From positions 27,766 through 91,765 of the forward strand of contig DDWS01000008.1 of the NCBI GenBank assembly GCA_002347685.1: a stretch of 64,000 nt of DNA, in the 5' to 3' direction. Source of the DNA: Syntrophaceae bacterium UBA2280. Lineage in GTDB: Bacteria; Desulfobacterota; Syntrophia; Syntrophales; Smithellaceae. The translations under genes were made by a program, and so were the position numbers. Below, piece after piece: positions 1 through 8,245 of the stretch; position 1 is the stretch's first letter; each line of letters starts with the position of its first letter. Under the pieces are notes generated by a model. The model made no database searches. It was not told where the DNA came from and saw only the letters and a list, made by a program, of their open reading frames with translations.

Positions 1-561
1 GGCCGAAATCAGTCCCATGACGCCCATGGCGATACCGACGTAAATGAAGACATAGCGCCATCCGAGATCCGGTTCCGTGATGATGTAGGTTGCCAGCGGC
101 GCCATGATAAATGAGCCAATTCCCAGGCCGACCACCGCAAAGCCCGTTGCCAGCGCCTTGCGGTCAGGCCACCATTTCGGGGCGGTTGCAATGGGCGGCA
201 AATACACCAGGCCGCCGCCAAAACCCGATATTAACCCATAGGTCAGGTAAAGCTGCCATTTGTCTTGAATGAAACCCGACAGAATAAAGCCTGCCGAAAG
301 AATGACGGACCCGAAGATGACGACGATCCGCGGGCCATATTTATCGCTCATTTTTCCCGCGATGAAGGTGGTCAGGCCAAAGACCAGGGCGCAGATAGAG
401 AAGGCCATCGCAATATCCGCTCTGCTCCAACCGAATTCTGCCGCGAGGGGTTTGATAAAAACACTCCATGCATACAGGAGCAATCCGCAAACTGTACTGC
501 CCAAAACGCCTCCGAGCAGGGGTATCCATCTGGGCATGATGCCGCTTTGATGATCTTTCAT
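1..561 (-). CDS. OFA-family MFS transporter (oxalate/formate antiporter-like), C-terminus beyond window
   Basis: This is the first 187 codons of a leftward membrane transporter cut by the window edge. Reading from ATG at 561 the protein has at least five hydrophobic segments. A short loop after the second, AGKMSDKYGPRIV, is the MFS GxxxDxxGxR signature, and a glycine-rich FGGGLVYLPPIATAPKWWPDRKALATG stretch (shown here only as landmarks FGGGLVYLPP and WWPDRKALATG) is typical of the OFA (oxalate:formate antiporter) group. AAGGAGG lies 11 bases upstream of the ATG. The substrate cannot be read from sequence; organic anions or monocarboxylates are usual for the family. It is divergent from a GntR regulator and close to prpE, so uptake of a short-chain acid is a reasonable inference. 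Confidence 0.85.
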   Translation of the reverse strand, partial: MKDHQSGIMPRWIPLLGGVLGSTVCGLLLYAWSVFIKPLAAEFGWSRADIAMAFSICALVFGLTTFIAGKMSDKYGPRIVVIFGSVILSAGFILSGFIQDKWQLYLTYGLISGFGGGLVYLPPIATAPKWWPDRKALATGFAVVGLGIGSFIMAPLATYIITEPDLGWRYVFIYVGIAMGVMGLISA

Positions 562-627
562 GGTTTGGCCGCCTCCTTTTGCTTTAGCAAAAGCCATCGG
601 TCCGGTGCCGATGACAATAAATTTATG

Positions 628-665
628 TTGTATTGTTGTATCTACTATGATACATTCAATGTCAA
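628..665. promoter_or_regulatory. Divergent promoter region for the OFA transporter and gntR
   Basis: On the plus strand TTGTAT (628-633) and TACATT (651-656) are 17 bp apart and could drive gntR. On the minus strand TTGACA (665-660) is a perfect -35, with a weak GATACA -10 (642-637) at 17 bp, and could drive the transporter. Both would be covered by the palindrome at 637-654. The -10 matches are imperfect, so exact start sites are uncertain. Confidence 0.4.
637..654. promoter_or_regulatory. Inverted repeat TGTATC-N6-GATACA, candidate GntR operator
   Basis: A perfect 6-bp inverted repeat with a 6-bp spacer lies in the divergent intergenic region, overlapping the candidate promoter elements of both flanking genes. 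GntR/HutC-family regulators commonly bind short palindromes in their own divergent promoter. Assignment to the adjacent gntR gene is inference. Confidence 0.5.
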
Positions 666-758
666 GAAAAATGATCAGATTGTGAAAAGACGATTGCAAA
701 GCGTCCGGGATGGAAAACGGATCTGCACGACCACTGACGCTGTTGAGAGGCTTGTACC

Positions 759-1493
759 ATGGAGGCCATCCGCCTGACCAATACCCACATTCCGCTTCAC
801 TACCAGATTGCGGACTATATCCTGGAGCTTCTTGCCAAGGGTACATTCAACCCGGAAGAGCGGCTGCCTTCGGAAGAAGAATTTAGAGAAATATTCGGCG
901 TAAGCAGAACGACCGTCCGCAGAGCTTTAGATCACCTTCTAAGCAAGGATCTGCTCGTGCGCAAGCAGGGGAAAGGCACGTTCTGGGCGGAATCCGCCCG
1001 GGTCATCCGACAGGAGAAGCTCTCCGGCATTAACCGGCAGATTTTCCATATCAAAAAGGAAACCCAGGTGCAGGTTCTGTCAAAAACCAGAGCAAAGGCG
1101 TCTCCTGAAATCGCCGGGTTTTTGAGACTACCCCCGAAAAGCGATGTCATTGTTTTCGAACGTACCCGCCGTGACCTGGCTGAACTGGTGAGCTACACCA
1201 TTAATTATCTGCCCGTGTCCTACGGAAACAGAATCAGCAAGGTACATCTCCGGAAAATGACTATGCTGGAAACGCTCGAAAAGATCGCCATGGTCAAACT
1301 CGGCGCGGTTGAACATCAGGTTGAAATCACCCGGGCCGATCAGGTGATATCCAGACACCTTCAGATTCCCGTCCTTAACCCTGTGCTGACCGTCAATACG
1401 CGCGTCTTTGACACCGAAGGAACGCCGGTTGAAATCGTCTGGACGTACTTTGTTGAACACAAATACAAATTCCGGGTTATCCTGGATAAATAA
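759..1493 (+). CDS. GntR-family transcriptional regulator, HutC/UTRA type
   Basis: A 244-residue DNA-binding regulator. Residues about 8-75 form the GntR winged helix-turn-helix: PLHYQIADYI, then RLPSEEEFREIFGVSRTTVRRALDHL and the KQGKGTF wing (landmarks RLPSEEEFRE, SRTTVRRAL, KQGKGTF). Residues about 95-240 fit the UTRA ligand-binding domain of the HutC subfamily, with the family-like VFERTRRDL and VVEVxW-type ending (VEIVWTYF). GAGAGG upstream of ATG 759 serves as ribosome site. It sits between the OFA transporter and prpE and probably controls one or both in response to an acid or acyl-CoA; the effector is not deducible. Confidence 0.9.
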   Translation: MEAIRLTNTHIPLHYQIADYILELLAKGTFNPEERLPSEEEFREIFGVSRTTVRRALDHLLSKDLLVRKQGKGTFWAESARVIRQEKLSGINRQIFHIKKETQVQVLSKTRAKASPEIAGFLRLPPKSDVIVFERTRRDLAELVSYTINYLPVSYGNRISKVHLRKMTMLETLEKIAMVKLGAVEHQVEITRADQVISRHLQIPVLNPVLTVNTRVFDTEGTPVEIVWTYFVEHKYKFRVILDK

Positions 1494-1553
1494 TATTTTA
1501 TCCGGGAATCCGGATCATCCGTAATGGTATCATTCAATCAAAAGGAGGAGAAA

Positions 1554-3452
1554 ATGACAGGAAACTATGAAAGCAATTACCGGGAATCCATCGAGAATCC
1601 GGAGGCATTCTGGGGCAGGGCCGCAGAAGATGTCTTGTGGTATAAAAAATATACCCGGGTTCTGGATGACTCAAAAAAGCCCTTTTACCGCTGGTTTTCC
1701 GGCGGTGAGATGAACACGTGCTATAATTGCGTGGACTATCATGTGGAAAGCGGCCGGGGTGAGCAGACTGCGATCATCTATGACAGCCCGATTACCGGAA
1801 CCATAAAACGATATTCCTACAAAGAGCTTCAGGATCAGGTTGCCAGATTTGCCGGTATTCTCAGCAAGCGGGGCGCGAACAAGGGCGACCGTGTCATCAT
1901 TTACATGCCGATGATTCCCGAGGCCGTTTTCGCCATGCTGGCCTGTGCACGTCTCGGCGTCATTCACTCCGTCGTTTTTGGCGGTTTCGCCCCCAATGAA
2001 CTGGCGGTCCGCATCGATGACGCCAAACCGAAGATGATGATATCCGCTTCCTGCGGTCTGGAGGGGAAGAAGGTTATCGAATACAAGCCGCTTCTGGACA
2101 AGGCCATCGAACTGGCGCAGCACAAACCCGCAAACTGTATCATCTATCAACGCGAACAGGCGACGGCACCGCTGATTTCCGGCAGGGATCTTGACTGGGT
2201 CGAAGAGATGGCGGGCGCCGAGCCGCATGATTGCGTCCCTGTGCTGACGACGGATCCTCTGTACATCCTCTACACGTCCGGAACGACAGGCCTTCCCAAG
2301 GGGATCGTGAGAGACAACGGCGGCCATGCCGTCGCCCTGAAGTGGAGCATGAAGAACGTCTATGACGTCAAACCGGGCGATGTCTTCTGGGCCGCCTCGG
2401 ACGTCGGCTGGGTTGTAGGCCATTCGTATATTGTCTACGCGCCGCTCTTCAACGGGAGCACGACCATCCTCTATGAGGGGAAACCGGTAGGCACACCCGA
2501 TGCAGGCGCTTTCTGGCGCGTTATCTCCGAGCACAATGTCAAGGCCCTGTTCACAGCGCCCACCGCATTCCGAGCGATCAAGAAAGAGGATCCGCAGGGA
2601 GAATACAAAAAGAAGTATGATATTTCCTGTTTGAAATACCTGTTTTTAGCGGGGGAGCGCCTGGATCCCGATACCTACCACTGGGCGACGGATCTGCTCA
2701 ATATCCCTGTCATTGATCACTGGTGGCAGACGGAAACCGGTTGGGCCATTGCCGCCAACTGCATGGGCCTGGAACCACTGCCCCTGAAGGCCGGTTCGCC
2801 CACAAAACCGGCCCCGGGCTACCAGGTTGAGATTCTGGACGATGCTGGAAATAAGGTGAAAAATGGCGCAGAAGGGGTTGTCGCCATTAAACTGCCGCTT
2901 CCCCCCGGCACGCTGCCGACGCTGTGGCAAAACGATGATAAGTACAAGGAATCCTATCTGGAGACCTATCCCGGTTATTACTTCACCGGTGATGGCGGTC
3001 ATTATGACGAAGACGGCTATCTGTTCATCATGGGAAGGGTGGATGACGTCATCAACGTGGCGGGACACCGCCTCTCCACCGGAACCATGGAAGAGGTCAT
3101 CTCCATGCATCCCGACGTTGCCGAGTGCGCGGTCATCGGCGCCGCGGACGACTTCAAAGGCCAGCTTCCTCTCGGATTCATCGTCCTGAAAGAAGGCGCA
3201 AAAAAAGATGAGAAAGCCATTGTCGGCGAGTTGATCCAGATGATCAGGGAACGGATCGGTGCCGTCGCGGCTTTCAAGCAGGCCATCCAAGTGAAAAGGC
3301 TTCCCAAGACCCGCTCGGGCAAAATCCTCCGGGGAACGATGCGCAAGATTGCCGACGGCAAAGATTTCCAGATCCCTTCCACTATCGATGATCCGGTAGT
3401 TCTGGACGAAATCAGAGAAGGGCTCAAAACCATAGGGTACGCAAAGAAGTAA
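1554..3452 (+). CDS. prpE: Propionyl-CoA synthetase (acetyl-CoA synthetase family)
   Basis: AMP-forming acyl-CoA synthetase of 632 residues, activating propionate (or acetate) with ATP and CoA in the cytoplasm. It carries the acyl-adenylate P-loop YTSGTTGLPKG, the PrpE-like stretch WAASDVGWVVGHSYIVYAPL, the DHWWQTETGW motif, the hinge region GRVDDVINVAGHRLSTG, and the C-terminal TRSGKILR motif whose Lys590 is the residue acetylated in this family. The ATG at 1554 is preferred over an in-frame ATG at 1524 because AAAGGAGGAG sits just upstream. Length and motifs fit PrpE better than Acs. It follows gntR by 60 bp and ends at a strong terminator. Confidence 0.92.
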   Translation: MTGNYESNYRESIENPEAFWGRAAEDVLWYKKYTRVLDDSKKPFYRWFSGGEMNTCYNCVDYHVESGRGEQTAIIYDSPITGTIKRYSYKELQDQVARFAGILSKRGANKGDRVIIYMPMIPEAVFAMLACARLGVIHSVVFGGFAPNELAVRIDDAKPKMMISASCGLEGKKVIEYKPLLDKAIELAQHKPANCIIYQREQATAPLISGRDLDWVEEMAGAEPHDCVPVLTTDPLYILYTSGTTGLPKGIVRDNGGHAVALKWSMKNVYDVKPGDVFWAASDVGWVVGHSYIVYAPLFNGSTTILYEGKPVGTPDAGAFWRVISEHNVKALFTAPTAFRAIKKEDPQGEYKKKYDISCLKYLFLAGERLDPDTYHWATDLLNIPVIDHWWQTETGWAIAANCMGLEPLPLKAGSPTKPAPGYQVEILDDAGNKVKNGAEGVVAIKLPLPPGTLPTLWQNDDKYKESYLETYPGYYFTGDGGHYDEDGYLFIMGRVDDVINVAGHRLSTGTMEEVISMHPDVAECAVIGAADDFKGQLPLGFIVLKEGAKKDEKAIVGELIQMIRERIGAVAAFKQAIQVKRLPKTRSGKILRGTMRKIADGKDFQIPSTIDDPVVLDEIREGLKTIGYAKK

Positions 3453-3471
3453 CCCGAACACTCGTCTTAAG

Positions 3472-3510
3472 ATCCCCGGCCTTCTTTCATCAGGGCCGGG
3501 GATTTTATTT
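3472..3510 (+). terminator. Rho-independent terminator of prpE
   Basis: A perfect 10-bp stem (ATCCCCGGCC 3472-3481 with GGCCGGGGAT 3494-3503) with a 12-base loop is followed by TTTATTT. It lies 20 bp after the prpE stop codon. Confidence 0.85.
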
Positions 3511-3560
3511 GCAGATCCTTTACATGATCGCGCCACAGGTGAGAATCCCTTTTTTACCGA

Positions 3561-3776
3561 TTAAGTATATCCGGTCATCATGATGAATTCCGTGTGTTTT
3601 GCGATATTCAGTATGGTCATTTTGCGGCACTTTGATTTGTGAAACCAACGCATTCGGGTCCTGGTAAAATGCAAGGCGATGTACCGGAAGTCTTTCGTGA
3701 ATTCATCCTTACCGGTTTCCCGATGGTGCGTTTCGCGGTGGTTCATTTTATAATCACTCAGTTCATGAAGGGTCAT
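3561..3776 (-). CDS. Possible small basic protein downstream of trkH
   Basis: A 71-codon frame starting MTLHELSDYKMNHRETHHRE. It is preceded by AAGGAG at 9-base spacing and starts 38 bp after the trkH stop on the same strand, so it could be the third gene of the trkA-trkH operon. The protein is rich in His, Arg and Lys, has no obvious membrane segment and matches no family I recognise. The ribosome site is its best support; the composition looks only partly protein-like, and the frame could be chance. Otherwise the 3511-3814 gap shows nothing else. Confidence 0.33.
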   Translation of the reverse strand: MTLHELSDYKMNHRETHHRETGKDEFTKDFRYIALHFTRTRMRWFHKSKCRKMTILNIAKHTEFIMMTGYT

Positions 3777-3814
3777 TCGCGCGGTCTCCTTCAGACCCGG
3801 GTTTTACAATCGAT

Positions 3815-5263
3815 TTATTTTCGCCAGAACGCCGGCATCAGCAAAACGATGATCGTGTAAATCTCCAGACGACCCAGGAGCATGCTGAAGATCATGATCC
3901 ATTTGCCCGCCACGGGAACCCCGGCAAAATTGTCCATCGGCCCGATGCTGCCGAAACCGGGCCCCACATTTCCCAGGCAGGTCGCCATCGCGGAGAGCGC
4001 GGAGATCATGTCCATGCCCAGGGCCGAAAGGGCAATCGTCCCCACAATGTAAATTCCGACATAAAGAAGGAAAAATCCCCAGATGCTCCTCATAATCGTC
4101 TGCGACACAGGCGTCTTGCCAAGCTTGACCACGGTGATGGCATGGGGATGAATGATCCGGAAGATCTCCAGGTAGCAGTGCTTGACCAGCAGGATGATCC
4201 GCACCATTTTGATGCCACCGCCGGTCGACCCGGCCATGCCGCCGATGAACATGCAGAAGAAGAGGATCTGCTGGGAAAATACCGGCCACTTTTCATAATC
4301 TGCCGTGACAAATCCTGTCGTGGTGATTATCGATACCACCTGGAAGGCGGCAAAGCGGAAGGCATCCAGAATGTGAGGATAAATCGTTGCGTAGACATCC
4401 ATGAACACCAGAAGGACAACGGCGCCGATGACGCAAAGATAGGTCCGGAATTCCGGATCACGCAAGACATGTCCGACATGCCCCCTGACCAGCTTGTAAT
4501 GGAGCGAGAAATTTATGCCCGCCAGAAACATGAATAACAAGATGATCCAGTCGATATAGCTGCTTTGATAGTGTCCCACACTGGCATTTTTGGGGGAAAA
4601 GCCCCCGGTGGGCATGGTGGTAAAGCTGTGACAGACCGAATCGAACAGGGACATGCCTCCGGCCAGCAAAAGCAGGATCAGAAGAAACGTCATGAAGAAG
4701 TATATTTTCCAAAGGACTTTGGCTGTATCGGAAATTCGGGGCGTCAGTTTGTCGACAACGGGGTTGGGGGTTTCCGCTTTGTAAAGCTCCATTCCCCCGA
4801 TGCCGAGGAAGGGAAGGATGGCAATGGACAAAACAATGATGCCCATGCCTCCCAGCCACTGGGTCTGGGCGCGCCATAAAAGGATTGCCGGGGGAAGCTG
4901 CTCGATATTCGTCAGAATGCTTGCGCCCGTTGTCGTAAACCCGGACATGGACTCGAAAAAGGCCAGTGTGAAATTCGGGATGGTTCCGGAAAGCAGATAG
5001 GGCAGGCTCGCCGTCAGTCCGGCGGCAAGCCATCCCAGGGTGACGATGGCCACTCCATCGCGGTGGCTTAAGTGATAATCCTGATGACCGCGTGTGCACA
5101 GGACCCCCGCGCCGCCCAGGCCGCAGGTGATCGCGAGGGAAAGAAAGATGGCGCCGGCGCTGCCGTCGTCATAACACAGCGCCGTGATAAACGGCAGGTA
5201 CATGGACAAACCGAGGCAGACAACCAGAAAGGCGACCAGGTAGGCGACAAGCCGGAAATTCAT
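3815..5263 (-). CDS. trkH: Trk potassium uptake system membrane subunit TrkH
   Basis: Potassium-translocating membrane subunit of 482 residues. It has many hydrophobic segments and the repeated pore loops of the TrkH/KtrB family: SMSGFTTTGAS, TTMPTGGFSPKN, IITTTGFVTADY and ATCLGNVGPGFG, each with a selectivity-filter glycine. The start is taken as ATG 5263 (MNFRLVAYL) because it overlaps the trkA stop codon in a TGATG junction, implying translational coupling; a longer frame from 5296 would extend into trkA. The SMSGxTTTGAS and LGGMG segments are canonical, so it is probably functional. Confidence 0.95.
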   Translation of the reverse strand: MNFRLVAYLVAFLVVCLGLSMYLPFITALCYDDGSAGAIFLSLAITCGLGGAGVLCTRGHQDYHLSHRDGVAIVTLGWLAAGLTASLPYLLSGTIPNFTLAFFESMSGFTTTGASILTNIEQLPPAILLWRAQTQWLGGMGIIVLSIAILPFLGIGGMELYKAETPNPVVDKLTPRISDTAKVLWKIYFFMTFLLILLLLAGGMSLFDSVCHSFTTMPTGGFSPKNASVGHYQSSYIDWIILLFMFLAGINFSLHYKLVRGHVGHVLRDPEFRTYLCVIGAVVLLVFMDVYATIYPHILDAFRFAAFQVVSIITTTGFVTADYEKWPVFSQQILFFCMFIGGMAGSTGGGIKMVRIILLVKHCYLEIFRIIHPHAITVVKLGKTPVSQTIMRSIWGFFLLYVGIYIVGTIALSALGMDMISALSAMATCLGNVGPGFGSIGPMDNFAGVPVAGKWIMIFSMLLGRLEIYTIIVLLMPAFWRK

Positions 5264-6621
5264 CAGAAGTACTCCAGTTTGACGGTCAGAAGACATTCCA
5301 GTTGACAGATCACATCCTGCAGGGCAAAAATGATCAGGCGGTCATGCGGCAGAACAATGGTGTTCCCCTGAGGAATAATGATTTCGCCATCACGCACGAT
5401 GGCGCCCAGAATCGCGCCGGGGGGAAAGTTGACTTCCGACAAAGGGGTATTGACAATGTCCGAGGTTTCCATGGCCTCGGCTTCAATGACTTCTGCCTGC
5501 TCTTCCCTTAAGGGGGCCACGGAGATGATTTTCCCGCGGCGGAGGTATTGAAGAATGGCGCGCACCGCGGACATGCGGGGATTGATTACGGTATCCAGGC
5601 CAATGTTGGAAACGATATTCATGTAGCTGAGCTTGCTGACCCTTGTGATCGTTCTGAGCGCGCCCAGCTCTTTAGCCAAAAGGGAGATCAGAACGTTGCT
5701 TTCTTCGTCGCCGGTGACGGCGATGAGCATATCCATATCACCCGCGTTCACTTCCCGGAGGAGATCCCGGTCGGTGCCGTCTCCCTTGATGACGATCACA
5801 TGATTTAAAAGCGTGGTGGCGGTTTTACATTTTTCACTGTCCTGGTCGATTATCCTGACATTCAGGCGCCGGTGGTCGAGGGCGCGGGCGACTTCCATAC
5901 CCGTGCCTCCCGCCCCGACGATGATGATGTTTTTCATCGGACGCGTCGACATGCCCAGTCGGGCAAGCATCCGGTTGACCTCTGTCTTTTTCACCACCAG
6001 ATAGATGAGATCCAGCGGATGAATGGTATCACTGCCGCTGGGAATGAGAATCTTGTGACCCCGGACAATCGCGCCGATAAGCAGGTTTTCCTCGTGAATC
6101 CTCAAGTCGCTGAGTTTTTTCCCCGCGAAGGGCGAGTCGTCGGAAATCAGAAAGCTGACGAGCTTCACCTCGCCGCCCAGAAAATCAATGACCTCGGATG
6201 CGCCGGGAATTTCCATGAGGCTGAGAATCGTATCGATCATCATGGTCTGGGTGTTGATGATCAGATCCACGCCCAGCAGATCCTTGCTGAACAGGGCTTT
6301 TTCCTCGAGGTATTCCCGATTTCTGACACGGGCGATTTTGACGGCGTCCGGATTGAGGCTGCGGGCCAGCAGGCAGGCGATCAGGTTCACCTCGTCGCTG
6401 TCCGTCGCGGCGGTGATGAGCTCCGCTTCCTGGATCCCCGCCAGCTTGAGCATCCGGGGGCTTGTTCCGGATCCGAGAATGGCCTGAACATCGAGATTTT
6501 CGCTGATCCGGCGGATTTTTGCGGGGTCCTTGTCGATCAAAACGACGTTCTTCTTCTCGTCGGAGAGTTTTTTCGCGATATGGTATCCAACTTCTCCGGC
6601 GCCGATGATGATCACGCGCAT
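5263..6621 (-). CDS. trkA: Trk system potassium regulatory subunit TrkA
   Basis: Peripheral nucleotide-binding subunit of 452 residues that gates TrkH. It is a tandem of two RCK units: Rossmann motif IIIGAGEVGYHIAKKLS at the N-terminus, a TrkA_C domain around residues 140-225, a second Rossmann motif IIIVGAGGTGMEVARAL near residue 232, and a second TrkA_C domain at the end. ATG 6621 is chosen because GGGAGG lies 6 bases upstream and the Rossmann strand begins at residue 2; the frame open to 6744 lacks these features. It is coupled to trkH by a one-base stop/start overlap. Confidence 0.95.
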   Translation of the reverse strand: MRVIIIGAGEVGYHIAKKLSDEKKNVVLIDKDPAKIRRISENLDVQAILGSGTSPRMLKLAGIQEAELITAATDSDEVNLIACLLARSLNPDAVKIARVRNREYLEEKALFSKDLLGVDLIINTQTMMIDTILSLMEIPGASEVIDFLGGEVKLVSFLISDDSPFAGKKLSDLRIHEENLLIGAIVRGHKILIPSGSDTIHPLDLIYLVVKKTEVNRMLARLGMSTRPMKNIIIVGAGGTGMEVARALDHRRLNVRIIDQDSEKCKTATTLLNHVIVIKGDGTDRDLLREVNAGDMDMLIAVTGDEESNVLISLLAKELGALRTITRVSKLSYMNIVSNIGLDTVINPRMSAVRAILQYLRRGKIISVAPLREEQAEVIEAEAMETSDIVNTPLSEVNFPPGAILGAIVRDGEIIIPQGNTIVLPHDRLIIFALQDVICQLECLLTVKLEYF

Positions 6622-6737
6622 GGTTCCCTCCCGAGCGGGTATTGCCGGTGTGTATACAACAGTTGTCTTTGGAATCACAAGAAGAAAGAAGGTGCGGCAT
6701 TTCTGGTGGTGATGGTCTGGCAACCGTAAAGATTTCC

Positions 6738-6766
6738 TTGACATGCCAAACCGAAATCCTTATACG
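6738..6766 (+). promoter_or_regulatory. Sigma70-type promoter for the TraB-family gene
   Basis: TTGACA (6738-6743), a 17-bp spacer and TATACG (6761-6766) form a near-consensus promoter. The predicted start near 6773 leaves a leader of about 70 bases before ATG 6843. Confidence 0.7.
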
Positions 6767-6842
6767 TTCCGGAGAATGAGAAATATCTTGTCAAATATTC
6801 CCCTTTTACAAGATGCCTTCAATCCACACTACGGATGTATAA

Positions 6843-8042
6843 ATGAATCAATACGGCAAGCCCTCCATCGAAACCATCAACGACGAAGTACACAGGCTGA
6901 CATTCAGCGAAGGCCGGGAGCTCTACCTGATCGGCACGGCCCACGTTTCAAAAGGGTCCGTTTTGCTGGTTGAAAAAGTTATCCATGAAGTTAAACCGGA
7001 CACGATCTGCGTTGAGCTCGACGATAAAAGGCTCAAGGCCATCATGAAGAAGAACATCTTCGATGATCTTGACATCATCAAGATCATCCGCACCAAACAG
7101 CTCTTCTATTTTATCGGGCAGTTTATCATGTCGTCGTTTCAGAAAAAGATGGCACAAAAAACAGGCAGCATGCCTGGAGCGGAATTCAAGCGGGCCGTCG
7201 AACTGAGCAACGAAACGGGTGCCCTGCTCGTGCTTTCAGACAGGGATGTCGGGATCACCCTGAAGCGGGCCTGGCGCCTGACCGGTTTTTTTGACAAAAT
7301 AAAGTTTCTCGGCGGCATCGTTGCGGGGGGCGAAAAGGAGCTCGAAGATCTGGACATTGAAAGCATGAAAAACCGTGACGCGATTGACAACCTCATCAAA
7401 AGTTTCGGGGATGAACTTCCTGTGACAAAAGAGGTGCTGATCGATGAACGCGACGTCTATCTGACATCGAGCATTCAGCGCAACCTCGGGGGGAAAACCG
7501 TCGCTGTTGTCGGCGCGGGGCATGTGCCCGGAATGCTCAAACACTTTGAGAACTTCATCCCGGATCAAAAAATTGAGCAGATCAATTCGGTTCCGCTTCC
7601 CTCGAGGTTTGCAAGAACAGCGCCCTGGATCATCCCCGTGGTGATTATCGGTGTATTCACATACGGTTTCATGTTCGGCAAAAGAGAGCTCGCGGGTGAA
7701 GCGATCCTCTACTGGATTCTCGTAAACGGCACGCTCACCGCGATCGGATGCCTTCTGGCACGAGCGCATCCGCTGACAATCGTTGCGGGGTTTATCGCAG
7801 CCCCGATCACCAGCCTGAATCCCACCATCGGTGCCGGGTTTGTGACAGCCCTTGTCCAGACATTTGCGCTCAAGCCTCGCGTAAAAGATTTTGAGCAGAT
7901 CCAGGGCAGTGCGCTGAAAATAAGGCAGTGGTGGAGCAATCGGATCACCATCATATTTCTCGTATTTATTCTATCGTCAATCGGTTCATCGATCGGCACC
8001 TTTGTGGCGCTGCCGTTCCTGACGAGAATATTCACCGGCTGA
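6843..8042 (+). CDS. TraB/PrgY-family membrane protein
   Basis: A 399-residue protein of the TraB family. Residues about 15-245 are the soluble TraB domain, with the early GTAHVSKGSV motif, the VCVELDDKR-like strand (ICVELDDKRLKAI) and a later VGAGHVPGM motif; the conserved His and Glu residues in these motifs are thought to be functional. Residues about 260-395 contain four to five hydrophobic segments. PrgY, a relative from Enterococcus, restricts pheromone signalling, but the biochemical role of chromosomal TraB proteins is not settled. It has its own promoter and is divergent from trkA. No clear Shine-Dalgarno sequence precedes ATG 6843. Confidence 0.85.
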   Translation: MNQYGKPSIETINDEVHRLTFSEGRELYLIGTAHVSKGSVLLVEKVIHEVKPDTICVELDDKRLKAIMKKNIFDDLDIIKIIRTKQLFYFIGQFIMSSFQKKMAQKTGSMPGAEFKRAVELSNETGALLVLSDRDVGITLKRAWRLTGFFDKIKFLGGIVAGGEKELEDLDIESMKNRDAIDNLIKSFGDELPVTKEVLIDERDVYLTSSIQRNLGGKTVAVVGAGHVPGMLKHFENFIPDQKIEQINSVPLPSRFARTAPWIIPVVIIGVFTYGFMFGKRELAGEAILYWILVNGTLTAIGCLLARAHPLTIVAGFIAAPITSLNPTIGAGFVTALVQTFALKPRVKDFEQIQGSALKIRQWWSNRITIIFLVFILSSIGSSIGTFVALPFLTRIFTG

Positions 8043-8136
8043 GCCGGGATGACAAGTGCTTTCAACGATTCCAGCAGGTGATTTCCAGACTTGAGGCCGC
8101 AGTTCATATTGAGCCTTTGCCAATGACCCTTTTCGC

Positions 8137-8166
8137 TTGACAAAAACCATTCCGGCCCTCTATCGT
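8137..8166 (+). promoter_or_regulatory. Candidate promoter for the tail-specific protease gene
   Basis: TTGACA (8137-8142) is followed after 18 bp by TATCGT (8161-8166), about 80 bp before the start codon at 8246. The -35 is perfect and the -10 is fair. Confidence 0.5.
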
Positions 8167-8245
8167 TGAATGTCTGTGATTTTGACGCATACCGAAAGGG
8201 CCCATCGCCTTTCCCCATGCAGCTCAAAGAACAAGGAGCGTGAAT

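Noticed and set aside
1671..2534. Long antisense frame of 287 codons inside prpE
   Set aside because: It runs opposite to a fully supported prpE with canonical motifs and shows no family motif or ribosome site.
2646..3536. Second antisense frame of 296 codons inside prpE and its terminator
   Set aside because: It would start inside the prpE terminator and oppose the coding strand; composition is that of a shadow frame.
3639..3860. 73-codon plus-strand frame after the prpE terminator
   Set aside because: No ribosome site and it runs into the trkH 3' end; the minus-strand frame in the same place has a better ribosome site.
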